Assembly: GCA_026874595.1 (NCBI GenBank)
Contig: CM049309.1
Location: 94,822,723-94,886,722, forward strand
Reading direction: 5' to 3'
Source of the DNA: Sipunculus nudus
Lineage: Eukaryota; Annelida; Sipuncula; Golfingiida; Sipunculidae
DNA length: 64,000 bases
The first letter of the stretch is position 1. Every line of letters begins with the position of its first letter. This document shows, in pieces, positions 11,684 through 24,660 of this stretch. The position numbers and the translations under genes were made by a program. The notes beneath the pieces were generated by a model. The model ran no database searches. It had not been told where the DNA came from and worked only from the letters and a program-made list of their open reading frames with translations.

Positions 11684-14389
11684 GTCAGGTATGGTATAAT
11701 GTTTCCTCAGCATACATGATCCTGAAGTCAATCAGGTATGACATAATGTTCCCTCAGCCATACATGACCCTAAAGTCAATCAGTATGGTATAATGTTCCC
11801 TCAGCCATACATGATCCTAAAGTCAATTAGGTTTGGTATGATGTTTCCTCAGCCATACATGATCCTAAAGTCAATTAGGTATGGTATAATGTTTCCTCAG
11901 CCATACATGATCCTAAAGTCAATCAGTATGGTATAATGTTCCCTCAGCCATACATGATCCTGAAGTCAATCAGGTTTGGTATGTTGTTTCTCAGCCATAC
12001 ATGATCCTAAAGTCAATCAGGTATGATATAATGTTCCCTCAGCCATACATGATTCTAAATTCAATCTGGTATGGTATAATGTTTTCTCAGCCATACATGA
12101 TCCTGAAGTCAATCCGTGTTGCATAATGTTCCCTCAGCCATACATGATCCTTAAGTCAATCAGTTTAATATAATGTTCCCTCAATCAGTATGGTATAATG
12201 TTCCCTCAGCCATACATGATCCTAAAGTCAATCAGTATGGTATAATGTTCCCTCAGCCATACATGATCCTAAAGTCAATCAGTATGGTATAATGTTCCCT
12301 CAGCAATACATGATCCTTAAGTCAATCAGTATGGTATAATGTTCCCTCAGCAATACATGATCCTAAAGTCAATCAGGTATGATATAATGTTCCCTCAATA
12401 AGTATGGTATAATGTTCCCTCAGCCATACATGATCCTTAAGTCAATCAGTATGGTATAATGTTCCCTCAGCAATACATGATCCTTAAGTCAATCAGTGTG
12501 GTATAATGTTCCCTCAGCAATACATGATCCTAAAGTCAATCAGGTATGATATAATGTTCCCTCAATAAGTATGGTATAATGTTCCCTCAGCAATACATGA
12601 TCCTAAAATCAATCAGTGTGGTATAATGTTCCCTCAGCCATACATGATCCTAAAGTCAATCAGTATGGTATAATGTTCCCTCAGCAATACATGATCCTTA
12701 AGTCAATCAGTGTGGTATAATGTTCCCTCAGCAATACATGATCCTTAAGTCAATCAGTATGGTATAATGTTCCCTCAGCCATACATGATCCTAAAGTAAA
12801 TCAATATGGTATAATGTTCCCTCAGCAATACAAGATCCTTAAGTCAATCAGTGTGGTATAATGTTCCCTCAGCAATACATGATCCTAAAGTCAATCAGGT
12901 ATGATTTAATGTTCCCTCAATAAGTATGGTATAATGTTCCCTCAGCAATACATGATCCTAAAATCAATCAGTGTGGTATAATGTTCCCTCAGCCATACAT
13001 GATCCTAAAGTCAATCAGTATGGTATAATGTTCCCTCAGCAATACATGATCCTTAAGTCAATCAGTGTGGTATAATGTTCCCTCAGCAATACATGATCCT
13101 AAAGTCAATCAGTGTGGTATAATGTTCCCTCAATAAGTATGGTATAATGTTCCCTCAGCAATACATGATCCTAAAATCAATCAGTGTGGTATAATGTTCC
13201 CTCAGCAATACATGATCCTAAAATCAATCAGTGTGGTATAATGTTCCCTCAATCAGTATGGTATAATGTTCCCTCAGCCATACATGATCCTAAAGTCAAT
13301 CAGTATGGTATAATGTTCCCTCAGCCATACATGATCCTAAAGTCAATCAGTATGGTATAATGTTCCCTCAGCCATACATGATCCTTAAGTCAATCAGTGT
13401 GGTATAATGTTCCCTCAGCAATACATGATCCTAAAGTCAATCAGGTATGATATAATGTTCCCTCAATAAGTATGGTATAATGTTCCCTCAGCAATACATG
13501 ATCCTAAAATCAATCAGTGTGGTATAATGTTCCCTCAGCAATACATGATCCTTAAGTCAATCAGTATGGTATAATGTTCCCTCAGCAATACATGATCCTA
13601 AAGTCAATCAGTGTGGTATAATGTTCCCTCAATAAGTATGGTATAATGTTCCCTCAGCAATACATGATCCTAAAATCAATCAGTGTGGTATAATGTTCCC
13701 TCAGCAATACATGATCCTAAAATCAATCAGTATGGTATAATGTTCCCTCAGCCATACATGATCCTAAAGTCAATCAGTGTGGTATAATGTTCCCTCAATA
13801 AGTATGGTATAATGTTCCCTCAGCAATACATGATCCTAAAATCAATCAGTGTGGTATAATGTTCCCTCAGCAATACATGATCCTAAAGTCAATCAGGTAT
13901 GATATAATGTTCCCTCAATAAGTATGGTATAATGTTCCCTCAGCAATACATGATCCTAAAATCAATCAGTGTGGTATAATGTTCCCTCAGCAATACATGA
14001 TCCTTAAGTCAATCAGTGTGGTATAATGTTCCCTCAGCAATACATGATCCTAAAGTCAATCAGGTATGATATAATGTTCACTCAATAAGTATGGTATAAT
14101 GTTCCCTCAGCAATACATGATCCTAAAATCAATCAGTATGGTATAATGTTCCCTCCACCATACATGATCCTAAAGTCAATTAGTATAATATAATGTTCCC
14201 TCAGCAAATACATGATCCTAAAGTAAATCAATATGGTATGTTTCCTCAGCCATACATGATCCTGAAATCAATCAGGTATGATATATTGTTTCCTCAGCAT
14301 ACATGATCCTGAAGTCAATCAGGTATGACATATTGTTCCATCAGCCATACATGATCCTGAAGTCAATCAGGTATGACATAATGTTAACT
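11684..14389. repeat. 47-bp minisatellite array
   Basis: The unit contains TATGGTATAATGTTCCCTCA, then GCCATACATGATCCTAAAGT and CAATCAG. Period is 47 bp, with shortened units (TTCCCTCAATAAGTATGG) that recur and create higher-order repeats in 12400-14100. The array begins only about 30 bases upstream (in transcript sense) of the acceptor of the 208-nt exon. Units at both edges are more diverged than those in the middle. Confidence 0.92.
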
Positions 14390-14978
14390 TAGCCTAGTCA
14401 TGACAACCCGACTCAGTAGGCAATCAAACAATTGGGCTGGTAAGCCTACTCCAGTCGTGATACTAGTAATACGGAGAAATGTATCGCAGTGGTCTTGCAT
14501 CAGGTTGCATTCATATTGTGGTAAACGGCCAATAATCTCAATATGTATGCTAAGAATGATTAATAAACACTAAAGTATACATGTGAGCTCACAACCCAAA
14601 CTGAAACATCGTCTCCATGGAAGCGGGTCATTTCCTGTATCGCCTGCAAGCTGCCTATGTTCTATAACCCGTGCGAGCCATGCTTGTGTTCATGAGGTCA
14701 TAAATTCAACAAACATGCCGAGGGGTTTACCAATGTGCTGGGTTAAACAGGAACTTTCCTCGCTCATATTTGGTATTATTAGGAAGTACACAAAAAAAGC
14801 TAACGATTGGTCTGGTTTATGTTGATTGACAGTTTACCTATAGGCCATGAAGCGTCGTCAGAAATGACAAAAATATTTGCATCTTCATAAGGCCTTACAA
14901 TGCCTTCCTCAGACGTAGATGTCAATACACTCTGGCCCCAGTAATCAGGTCGTAATGCAAAAGGGTCAATATGACGCT
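14390..14978. other. 590-bp low-copy segment interrupting the 47-bp array
   Basis: The 47-bp array stops at about 14389 and one further unit is present at 14979-15024, so this segment sits inside the array. It has an 80-codon open frame (14583-14825, +) without recognisable similarity. No terminal inverted repeat was seen. It may be an insertion or the original unique sequence between two arrays. Confidence 0.5.
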
Positions 14979-15024
14979 ACCCTCAGCCATACATGATCCT
15001 AAAGTCAGTCAGGTATGATATAAT
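14979..15024. repeat. Isolated 47-bp array unit fused to the next array
   Basis: This is one unit (CCCTCAGCCATACATGATCC, then TAAAGTCAGTCAGGTATGA) running straight into the first 52-bp unit at 15025 without spacer. Confidence 0.85.
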
Positions 15025-18000
15025 GTGAAGATATGAACTACATGGAATGCTGTTCTCTGTAGGGTTGTTGAACATTATTGAGATATGTACTACAGGGAAT
15101 GGTTCTCTGTAGGGTTGTTGAACATTGTTGAGATATGTACTACAGGGAAAACTGTTCTCTGTAGGGTTGTTGAACCTGGTGGAGATATGAACTACATGGA
15201 ATGCTGTTCTCTGTAGGGTTGTTGAACCTTGTGGAGATATGTACTACATGGAATGGTTCTCTGTAGGGTTGTTGAACATTGTTGAGATATGTACTACAGG
15301 GAATACTGTTCTCTGTAGGGTTGTTGAACATTGTTGAGATATGTACTACAGGGAATGCCGTTCTCTGTAGGGTTTGTTAGACATTGTTGTGATATGTACA
15401 ACAGGGAATGCTGTTCTCTGTAGGGTTGTTGAACCTGGTGGAGATATGTAATACAGGGAATGCTGTTCTCTGTACGGTTGTTGAACCTTGTGGAGATATG
15501 TACTACATGAAATGCTGTTCTCTGTAGGGTTGTTGAACCTTGTGGAGATATGTACTACAGGGAATGCTGTTCTCTGTACGGTTGTTGAACCTTGTGGAGA
15601 TAAGTACTACAGGGAATGAGGTTCTCTGTAGGTTTGTTGAACATTGTTGAGATATGAACTTCATGGAATGCTGTTCTCTGTAGGGTTGTTGGACCTTGTG
15701 GAGATATGTAATACAGGGAATGCTGTTCTCGGTGGGGTTGTTGAACCTGGTGGAGATATGTACTACAGGGAATGAGGTTCTCTGTAGGGTTGTTGAACAT
15801 TGTTGAGATATGTACTACAGGGAATACTGTTCTCTGTAGGGTTGTTGAACCTGGTGGAGATATGTCATACAGGGAATGCTGTTCTCTGTAGGGTTGTTGA
15901 ACCTGGTGGAGATAAGTACTACAGGGAATGCTGTTCTCTGTAGGGTTGTTGACCCTGGTGGAGATATGTACTACAGGGCTGTTCTCAGTAGGGTTGTTGA
16001 ACCTTGTGGAGATATGTACCACAGGGAATGCTGTTCTCTGTAGGGTTGTTGAACCTTGTGGAGATATGTACTACAGGGAATGCTGTTCTCTGTAGGATTG
16101 TTGAACCTTGTGGACATATGTACTACAGGGAATGAGGTTCTCTGTAGGGTTGTTGAACATTGTTGAGATATGAACAACATGGAATGCTGTTCTCTGTAGG
16201 GTTGTTGGACCTTGTGGAGATATGTAATACAGGGAATGCTGTTCTCTGTAGGGTTGTTGAACCTTGTGCAGATATGTACTACAGGGAATGAGGTTCTCTG
16301 TAGGGTTGTTGAACATTGTTGAGATATGAACTACATGGAATGCTGTTCTCTGTAGGGTTGTTGAACCTTGTGGAGATATATTATACATGGAATGTTGTTC
16401 TCTGTAGGGTTGTTGGACCTTGTGGAGATATGTAATACAGGGAATGCTGTTCTCTGTAGGGTTGTTGAACCTTGTGGAGATATGTACTACAGGGAATGCT
16501 GTTCTCTGTAGGGTAGTTGAACCTTGTGGAGATATATTATACATGGAATGTTGTTCTCTGTAGGGTTGTTGGACCTTGTGGAGATATGTAATACAGGGAA
16601 TGCTGTTCTCTGTAGGGTTGTTGAACCTTGTGGAGATATGTACTACAGGGAATGCTGTTCTCTGTAGGGTTGTTGAACCTTGTGGAGATATATTATACAT
16701 GGAATGTTGTTCTCTGTAGGGTTGTTGGACCTTGTGGAGATATGTAATACAGGGAATGCTGTTCTCTGTAGGGTTGTTGAACCTTGTGGAGATATGTACT
16801 ACAGGGAATGCTGTTCTCTGTAGGGTTGTTGAAAATTGTTGAGATATGAACTACATGGAAAGCTGTTCGCTGTAGGGTAGTTGAACCTTGTGGAGATATG
16901 TACTACAGGGAATGAGGTTCTCTGTAGGATTGTTGAACATTGTGGAGATATATTATACATGGAATGCTGTTCTCTGTAGGGTTGTTGAACCTTGTGGAGA
17001 TATATTATACATGGAATGCTGTTCTCTGTAGGGTTGCTGGACCTTGTGGAGATATGTAATACAGGGAATGCTGTTCTCTGTAGGGTTATTGAACCTTGTG
17101 GAGATATATTATACATGGAATGCTGTTCTCTGTAGGGTTGTTGAACCTTGTGGAGATATGTACTACAGGGAGTGCTGTTCTCTGTAGGGTTGTTGGACCT
17201 TGTGGAGATATGTACTACAAGGAATGGTTCTCTGTGGGGTTGTTGGACCTTGTGGAGATATGAACTACATGGAATGCTGTTCGCTGTAGGGTAGTTGAAC
17301 CTTGTGGAGATATGTACTACAGGGAATGAGGTTCTCTGTAGGATTGTTGAACATTGTTGAGATATGAACTACATGGAATGCTGTTCTCTGTAGGGTTGTT
17401 GAACCTTGTGGAGATATGTACTACAGGGAATGAGGTTCTCTGTAGGGTTGTTGAACATTGTTGAGATATGTACTACAGGGAATACTGTTCTCTGTAGGGT
17501 AGTTGAACCTTGTGGAGATATGTACTACAGGGAATGGTTCTCTGTAGGGTTGTTGAACATTGTTGAGATATGTACTACAGGGAATACTGTTCTCTGTAGG
17601 GTTGTTAGACCTTGTGGAGATATGTACTACAGGGAATGCTGTTCTCTGTAGGGTTGTTGGACCTTGTGGAGATATGTCATACAGGGAATGCCGTTCTCTG
17701 TAGGGTTTGTTGGACATTGTTGTGATATGTACTACAGGGAATGCCGTTCTCTGTAGGGTTTGTTGGACATTGTTGTGATATGTACTACAGGGAATGCCGT
17801 TCTCTGTAGGGTTTGTTGGACATTGTTGTGATATGTACTACAGGGAATGCTGTTCTCTGTAGGGTTGTTGGCCCTTGTGGAGATATGTCATACAGGGAAT
17901 GCCGTTCTCTGTAGGGTTTGTTGGACATTGTGGAGATATGTACTACAAGGAATGGTTCTCTGTGGGGTTGTTGGACCTTATGGAGATATATACTACATGG

Positions 18001-18122
18001 AATGGTTCTCTGTAGGGTGTTGGACCTTGTGGAGATATGTACTACATGGAATGGTTCTCTGTTGGGTTGTTGAACCTTGTGCAGATATGTACTACAGGGA
18101 ATGGTTCTCTGTAGGGTTGTTT
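15025..18122. repeat. 52-bp minisatellite array
   Basis: The unit is about 52 bp: GAGATATGTACTACAGGGAA, then TGCTGTTCTCTGTAGGGTTG and TTGAACCTTGTG. Variants include 49-bp units lacking three bases (AATGGTTCTCTG), and TATATTATACATGG versus TGTACTACAGGG forms that alternate in blocks around 16300-16800. There are about 60 copies. Because 52 is not a multiple of 3, long open frames on both strands drift through all frames and are not evidence for a protein. Confidence 0.92.
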
Positions 18123-18262
18123 TAAACAGTGCTGATTGTCAGGATTTTGTACCTGTATAGTCAGGTGCATGTTAACCATGACCAAACAACTTGTTCTTAC
18201 TTCTTATTCAAATTGCTATCACAATACAACATTTTCACAAGATCTGGTTTATCTGAAGTGAC

Positions 18263-20950
18263 AACTAGAATACGGGTAGTAGACAAGCGACTATGTGTAT
18301 CCGCCTAAATCAGAGTGGAACGGGTGAAGTTAGGCATGGATTGAGTGGCAAGGGGAAATAGAGTGTTGCATATTAGCATGGATGTCTGCAGCCAAATTGT
18401 GTATGTAGGTTGCCCCCCCTACCACAAAATCCAGAAAGCCGTCCAAGTTGTATACATATGCAAAATTTAAGGCAGATAAGTCAAACCACTACATGTATAT
18501 GAGTGATTTTAGCCCGTGGCAGACAAACAGATGGACGCTGAGCAAAAATGGTTTCAGGTGACGCCACCAGTTTTGCGTATGATGAAGAGCTATGTGAGAA
18601 CTATACACATGCAAAACTTTGGCCCAATCGGTCAAACGGTTCCCAAGATATGAGCTTGGATGTCTGCTGCATAAACTAGAATGCAGGTGGCGCCACCTGT
18701 CATAAAATCAAGAGAGCTGTCGGGGATGTATAAACCTGCAAAATTTTAGGCAGATATGTCAAACCACTGCTGAGATATGAGTGATTTTATCCCATGGCAG
18801 ACAAACAGACAGGAGCTGTGCAAAAATGGCTGCAGGTGGCGCCACCAGTTTTGCTTATGATGAAGAGCTATGTGAGATCTATACACATGCAAAATTTTGG
18901 CCCAATCGGTCAAACGGTTCCCGAGATATGAGCTTGGATGTCTGCAGCGTAAACGTGAATGTAGGTGGCGCCACTTGTCATAAAATCAGAAAAGCTATCC
19001 AGGATGTTTACGCATGCCGAATTTCAGGTAAATTAGTCAAGTCACTGCAGAGATGTGAGTGATTTTATCCCATGGCAAACTAACAGACGGGAGCTGTGCA
19101 AAAATGGCTGCAGGTGGCGCCACCAGTTTTGCGTATGATAAAGAGCTATGTGAGATCTATACACATGCAAAATTTTGGCCCAATCGGTCAAACGGTTCCC
19201 GAGATATGAGCTTGGATGTCTGCAGCGTAAACGTGAATGTAGGTGGCACCACCTGTCATAAAATCAGAAAAGCTATCCAGGATGTATACGCATGCCGAAT
19301 TTCAGGTGAATTAGTCAAATCACTGCAGAGATATGAGTGATTTTTAACCCAAGGCAGGCGAACAGATGGACACTGTGCAAACATGGTTGCAGGTGGTGCC
19401 ACCATTTCTTGTGTATGTTATAAAGCTCTCCTAGGGCTACATTTGTGCAAAAAAATTTTCCTGATCGGTCAAACGGTTCCCGAGATATGAGCTTGGATGT
19501 CTGCAGCGTAAACGTGAATGTAGGTGGCGCCACCTGTCATAAAATCAGAAAAGCTATCCAGGATTTATACGCATGCCGAATTTCAGGTGAATTAGTCAAG
19601 TCACTGCAGAGATATGAGTGATTTTAACCCAAGGCAGACGAACAGATGGACACTGTGCAAACATGGTTGCAGGTGGCGCCACCATTTTTTGTGTATGTTA
19701 TAAAGCTCTCCAAGGGCTACATTTGTGCAAAAAATTTTTCCTGATCGGTCAAACGGTTCCCGAGATATGAGCTTGGATGTCTGCAGCGTAAACGTGAATG
19801 TAGGTGGCGCCACTTGTCATAAAATCAGAAAAGCTATCCAGGATGTTTACGCATGCCGAATTTCAGGTAAATTAGTCAAGTCACTGCAGAGATGTGGGTG
19901 ATTTTATCCCATGGCAAACTAACAGACGGGAGCTGTGCAAAAATGGCTGCAGGTGGCGCCACCAGTTTTGCGTATGATAAAGAGCTATGTGAGATCTATA
20001 CACATGCAAAATTTTGGCCCAATCGGTCAAACGGTTCCCGAGATATGAGCTTGGATGTCTGCAGCGTAAACGTGAATGTAGGTGGCGCCACCTGTCATAA
20101 AATCAGAAAAGCTATCCAGGATGTATACGCATGCCGAATTTCAGGTGAATTAGTCAAATCACTGCAGAGATATGAGTGATTTTTAACCCAAGGCAGGCGA
20201 ACAGATGGACACTGTGCAAACATGGTTGCAGGTGGTGCCACCATTTCTTGTGTATGTTATAAAGCTCTCCTAGGGCTACATTTGTGCAAAAAAATTTTCC
20301 TGATCGGTCAAACGGTTCCCGAGATATGAGCTTGGATGTCTGCAGCGTAAACGTGAATGTAGGTGGCGCCACCTGTCATAAAATCAGAAAAGCTATCCAG
20401 GATTTATACGCATGCCGAATTTCAGGTGAATTAGTCAAATCACTGCAGAGATATGAGTGATTTTAACCCAAGGCAGACGAACAGATGGACACTGTGCAAA
20501 CATGGTTGCAGGTGGCGCCACCATTTTTTGTGTATGTTATAAAGCTCTCCAAGGGCTACATTTGTGCAAAAAAATTTTCCTGATCGGTCAAACGGTTCCT
20601 GAGATATGAGCTTGGATGTCTGCAGCGTAAACGTGAATGTAGGTGGTGCCACCTGTCATAAAATCAGAAAAGGTATCCAGGATGTTTACGCATGCCGAAT
20701 TTCAGGTGAATTAGTCTAGTCACTGCAGAGATATGAGTGATTTTAACCCAAGGCAGACGAACAGATGGACACTGTGCAAACATGGTTGCAGGTGGCGCCA
20801 CCATTTTTTGAGTATGTTATAAAGCTCTCCAAGGGCTACATTTGTGTAAAAAAATTTTCCTGATCGGTCAAACGGTTCCTGAGATATGTGGGTTTATGTG
20901 TGCAGCTGAAAATATAGTATCCGCAAAACTCTGTTTTGGCGGATACAATA
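18263..20950 (+). mobile_element. Element A, copy 2, both ends present
   Basis: The left end is AACTAGAATACGGGTAGTAG followed by TGTATCCGCC (18296-18305). The right end is a stem-loop at 20917-20946 with arms GTATCCGC and GCGGATAC, followed by AATA. TGTATCCGCC..CAGAGT at the left is the inverted complement of the right end, a subterminal inverted repeat. The interior has about eight dimers of 279-280 bp, with GGTGGCGCCACC at each half. An 839-bp block of three dimers is duplicated (18961-19799 and 19800-20638). The 93-95-codon frames inside arise because 279 is a multiple of 3. Confidence 0.82.
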
Positions 20951-21729
20951 AAATAACATATTCTAGGCCTTGAAGTGTTGTCAAGAATAATATAAAATAT
21001 TTATTTCATCATCAGGATTTTTAATTAGATTTTTTATGACTAGTTCTGCACCTATGATATCTTGGCAGACTCTCTTATTAAGAAAGAGGAGAAAAACTAC
21101 TGCAACTTCAACAAGTATGTAATTTTTGATGATACAAGTTTTCTTTGAATCACGCAAAATGTTCTCTTCTGGGGTATACAAAGATGATCCTTTAATTTAC
21201 ACCTTATGTATCAAGGGGGGACAGTGAAGATTTATTAAAAAATTAACTGCTGTTTGGGTATACCCATAATAAGGGGCATAGTGGCAAGAATGAAAAGGTG
21301 AGCATTTGTTAAAACCTGAAACACAACCACACACATGACAAAAACTTTATGATAAGAGGCACATTAGCACCATGGAAACAGATTAAAGGATCAGTCTTTC
21401 TGAGTGACTGATACCCCTGCCATAGCCATATATCACCAGCCTATGGCAGCTTTCCATGAGAGCCATATACAAAATCTACCCCATGTCACCTCCACTCCTC
21501 AGCCTAAGACAGAGTAGGTCGTAAAATCGACTAACAGGACTAAATATAACATATCTATGGGGAGAGTGTCATGGAAATCAATATATACAGTGTATGATAT
21601 CACCTCACATAAAAAGTGACATCCGCCAGAAATGCCAGGAGCACTAAAAGTACCAGCTAAAGTGCCTTGAGAAAAAGCAAAAATTACAACAGTGAACTTT
21701 GTGACTACATACCTCTTCCAATATTCTAG
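20951..21729. other. Low-repeat intronic sequence
   Basis: No exon or repeat partner was recognised. Short open frames at 20981-21181 and 21499-21756 (-) have no recognisable domain. Confidence 0.5.
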
Positions 21730-22058
21730 ATCACCAGAATATAACCAGAATTGCAAATCTGGAATGGCTGATCAGAAATATTGCCAGAATGACAGATCTG
21801 GAATATAACCAGAATGAAAGATCTGTAATATAACCAGAATGGAAGATCTGGAAAATCACGAGAAAGGCAGATCTTGAATATTACCAGAATGAAAGATCTG
21901 GAATATTACCAGAATGGCAGATCTGGAATATCACCAGAAAGGCAGATCTGGAATACAACCAAAATGGCAGATCTGGAATATAGCCAGAATGGCAGATCTG
22001 AAATATTACCAGAATGGTAGATCTGGAATATAACCAGAATGCAGAATGGCAGATCTTT
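21730..22058. repeat. 25-bp minisatellite
   Basis: About 13 units of GGCAGATCTGGAATATTACC plus AGAAT, with substitutions in most units. Each unit contains an AGATCT palindrome. Confidence 0.85.
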
Positions 22059-22359
22059 CCTGAAATGTTAAAAAATTCTTTTAAACAACAACTACATAAT
22101 GATATCCAGATAACCTTAACACATAATAGATTGTTCCTTTGGTGTTACCCTAATTATACTCCACAAAGTTTCATCACATGGTTCAATACATTTTGAGTTA
22201 AGTTTTTAACAGACAAACCAACCAATGCCAGCTAAATCACATCACCTCTTGACAGAGATAAAAATACAGAAGCACTTACTACAGTCCCACATGCTTGCCA
22301 GTAATTATATGAAAGAAAAGGAGATTGGATGGACAGGAAATGTAAACAAGCTCCCTTCC

Positions 22360-22515
22360 CTCGAAATTTAACCAAGACAGCTGTCTCAGAACTGGGAATT
22401 TAACCAAGGCAACAGTCTTACAACTAGGAATTTAACCAAGGGAGCTGTCTCAGAACTGGGAATTTAACCAAGGCAGCAGTCTTAGAACTGGGATTTTAAC
22501 CAAGGCAGCTGTCGT
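22360..22515. repeat. 31-bp minisatellite
   Basis: Five units of the form GGAATTTAACCAAGGCAGC plus AGTCTTAGAACT. GCAGCTGTC and GCAGCAGTC forms alternate. Confidence 0.82.
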
Positions 22516-24548
22516 AGGGAGCAAAACATACTGCAACTATCATACAGCCATGAGGACTGAAGTAATTACGTACCTGTACCTCTTGCTCATGATCAGAAGT
22601 CTAGGGGAAAATTAGATGTGATAGAAACATTACAAGATTAATGTTACACATGGATCCCTATGTTGTCTGCATAAATATTTATCCACCATGGTCATTACTG
22701 TGTCTGTTTGTAATTCATTTTTGGTGGTGGGTGGGGGTTGGGCATTTTCATATTTAAGTATTACCAGACAGTACTGAAGCTATGCTGACAGGTTCTTGAT
22801 CTAGTGCTGCATGAATAGGTAGCCATCAGTGCTCAACCAGGACGCAACTACAAAGCCCTCTGGCCAGGTCATAAGCAATCCAGTTATAGATTTTAATAGC
22901 ATGGGTGCACTAATACCAATGACCGAACATGGCTGCTGGCTAAAAGATGGTAAAAAACCCCTAAGTTCATGCACTTACCTGACAAAAGCAGACGTAACCT
23001 CTACAGTCATTGCAATGTATAATCATGGCTGCTTACAGGCATGAAGATCTCCTTAAAGTTCAATCACCTGATAAGTAAGCACTAAAGTAGGCATTTAATA
23101 TAAGATTATTGTTACTTTAAGGTTATTTTAAACAAACAAGTACCTGGAACTTCATTAAGGCTTTAAGCCTTGTAAACATGTTCTTAAGCAGTATCTACTA
23201 CTTAGTATTTTTCAATTAATAGAATTTAACAGATGTATGTCACATGGTCCTACAAGGACTTTTCTGGACTTTCAGGACACATTGCACTCAATAGTCTCAT
23301 AAGTTAATCCCATTTTGAAGATCCTGGGGATATGTAATTTTCCTGTTTATTTGTAGAATTAGAATAAGCTCATGGAACTACATATTCTGTTCCCGGATGT
23401 ACACCTTATGACAAGTTTATCCCACCATCTTATGGTTTTCTTTACCTTGGAAACTAAGAAATATATTTCATTCCACATTCTTATGACTTCCCTTACCTTC
23501 ACTGGAACAGGGTTATCCCAAACTCTAAATGATTTATTCTCAAGAAAAACTACAATTTAATCACATTTTTACAATTTTATTTTCCACAGACTTTGAAACA
23601 ATGTGATCCTACCACTATATGACTCCCCTTTTTCTTTTACAACCAACTCTAACAACTTTTTGAAAACTGACTTTTGATCACACTTTGCCTTCTATATACA
23701 AAAGTCACATGACATCTATTTCTTTGTATTATTTGGAACTCTTGTTGTCACTGTATTTTTTGGATCTCATAATAATTTAGCAAAACCAACAAACACTTAG
23801 GATAGAAACACTCAGTGAAGAAAAACAATAGAAACTGAACATATAAAGAAGTATTTGAAAGAAGTCATCAATAAAAGTAGCCTTGGACTACAGGTTAAAA
23901 TCTAGATTGAAAATCATACGAAACTAAGGAAATTCACAAGTATGTAATAAAATGTACATCTCTGGATATTTATTCTTATTTTTTCAATTTTCCTGTAAAA
24001 TTTTTATGGTTCAGAGAAAAATGCCATGACCACATGAAAAGGAAGAAATTAGATCTTATAAAGTTCTGGAAAATTTCCTTTGCTGCAAAAAACAGCGCTG
24101 TCTGGCACGAAACCTGACAGCTTTGGAGCTGTGTAATCAGTATGGAATTCTTCAAGCCAGAGGAAACAATGAATCAATGAAGCAGTGACAGCACCAGTGC
24201 AGGAGTGTCAGTAACCTGGCAGAGTTTCAGTCAGGCATCGAAAGCTCCTGGGAAATAAAAATTTACACAATAAAGGTTATGAATGGTGATGTAGCAGACT
24301 TTTGTCATGATCATGTGTAAGTAATTGCAGTTTTACTGGAGAACTTGTCCTGCCATAAGTCATGCTATCAATGCTGGACAACCCATCTGATATGCTAGAA
24401 ATATACTTTGCATACACAGAGGAAACTGCTTACAAACTATCTCTTTACCTGTATTCCCAACTGTCTGTTCACTATTCGGGTATTGCTATTTCTGCACCCA
24501 GCATACCGGTCATAGACCTGTATGATCTGAAGAAAATGGGGAACAACT
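22516..24548. other. Low-repeat intronic sequence
   Basis: No recognisable gene or repeat was found. Open frames of 60-71 codons (22829-23044, 23372-23560, 24362-24553, all +) have no domain I recognise. Confidence 0.5.
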
Positions 24549-24660
24549 GTTGAGCTCAGTAAGAAAACTAGGAACTATACTGTTCAGCTCAGTAAGAAAA
24601 CAGGGAACTACTGTTCAGCTCAGTAAGAAAATTTGGAACTACTGTTCAGCTCAGTAAGCC
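24549..24660. repeat. Short tandem repeat, about 31 bp
   Basis: Four units of GTTCAGCTCAGTAAGAAAAC followed by GGAACTACT, with small length changes. Confidence 0.75.

Noticed and set aside
11684-15024. Possible CRISPR-like array (regular repeats)
   Set aside because: No unique spacers; the whole unit is repeated. Eukaryotic minisatellite.
15025-18122. Long minus-strand open frames with repeats such as STTLQRTAFPVVHIS
   Set aside because: The 52-bp unit is not a multiple of three and the frames on both strands simply follow the repeat. No start, splice or family evidence.
18781-20652. Several 70-95-codon frames containing SRDMSLDVCSVNVNVGG or MAPPTFTFTLQTSKLIS
   Set aside because: These are the two strands of the 279-bp element A dimer. 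Similarity between them reflects DNA repetition, and no protein family is indicated.
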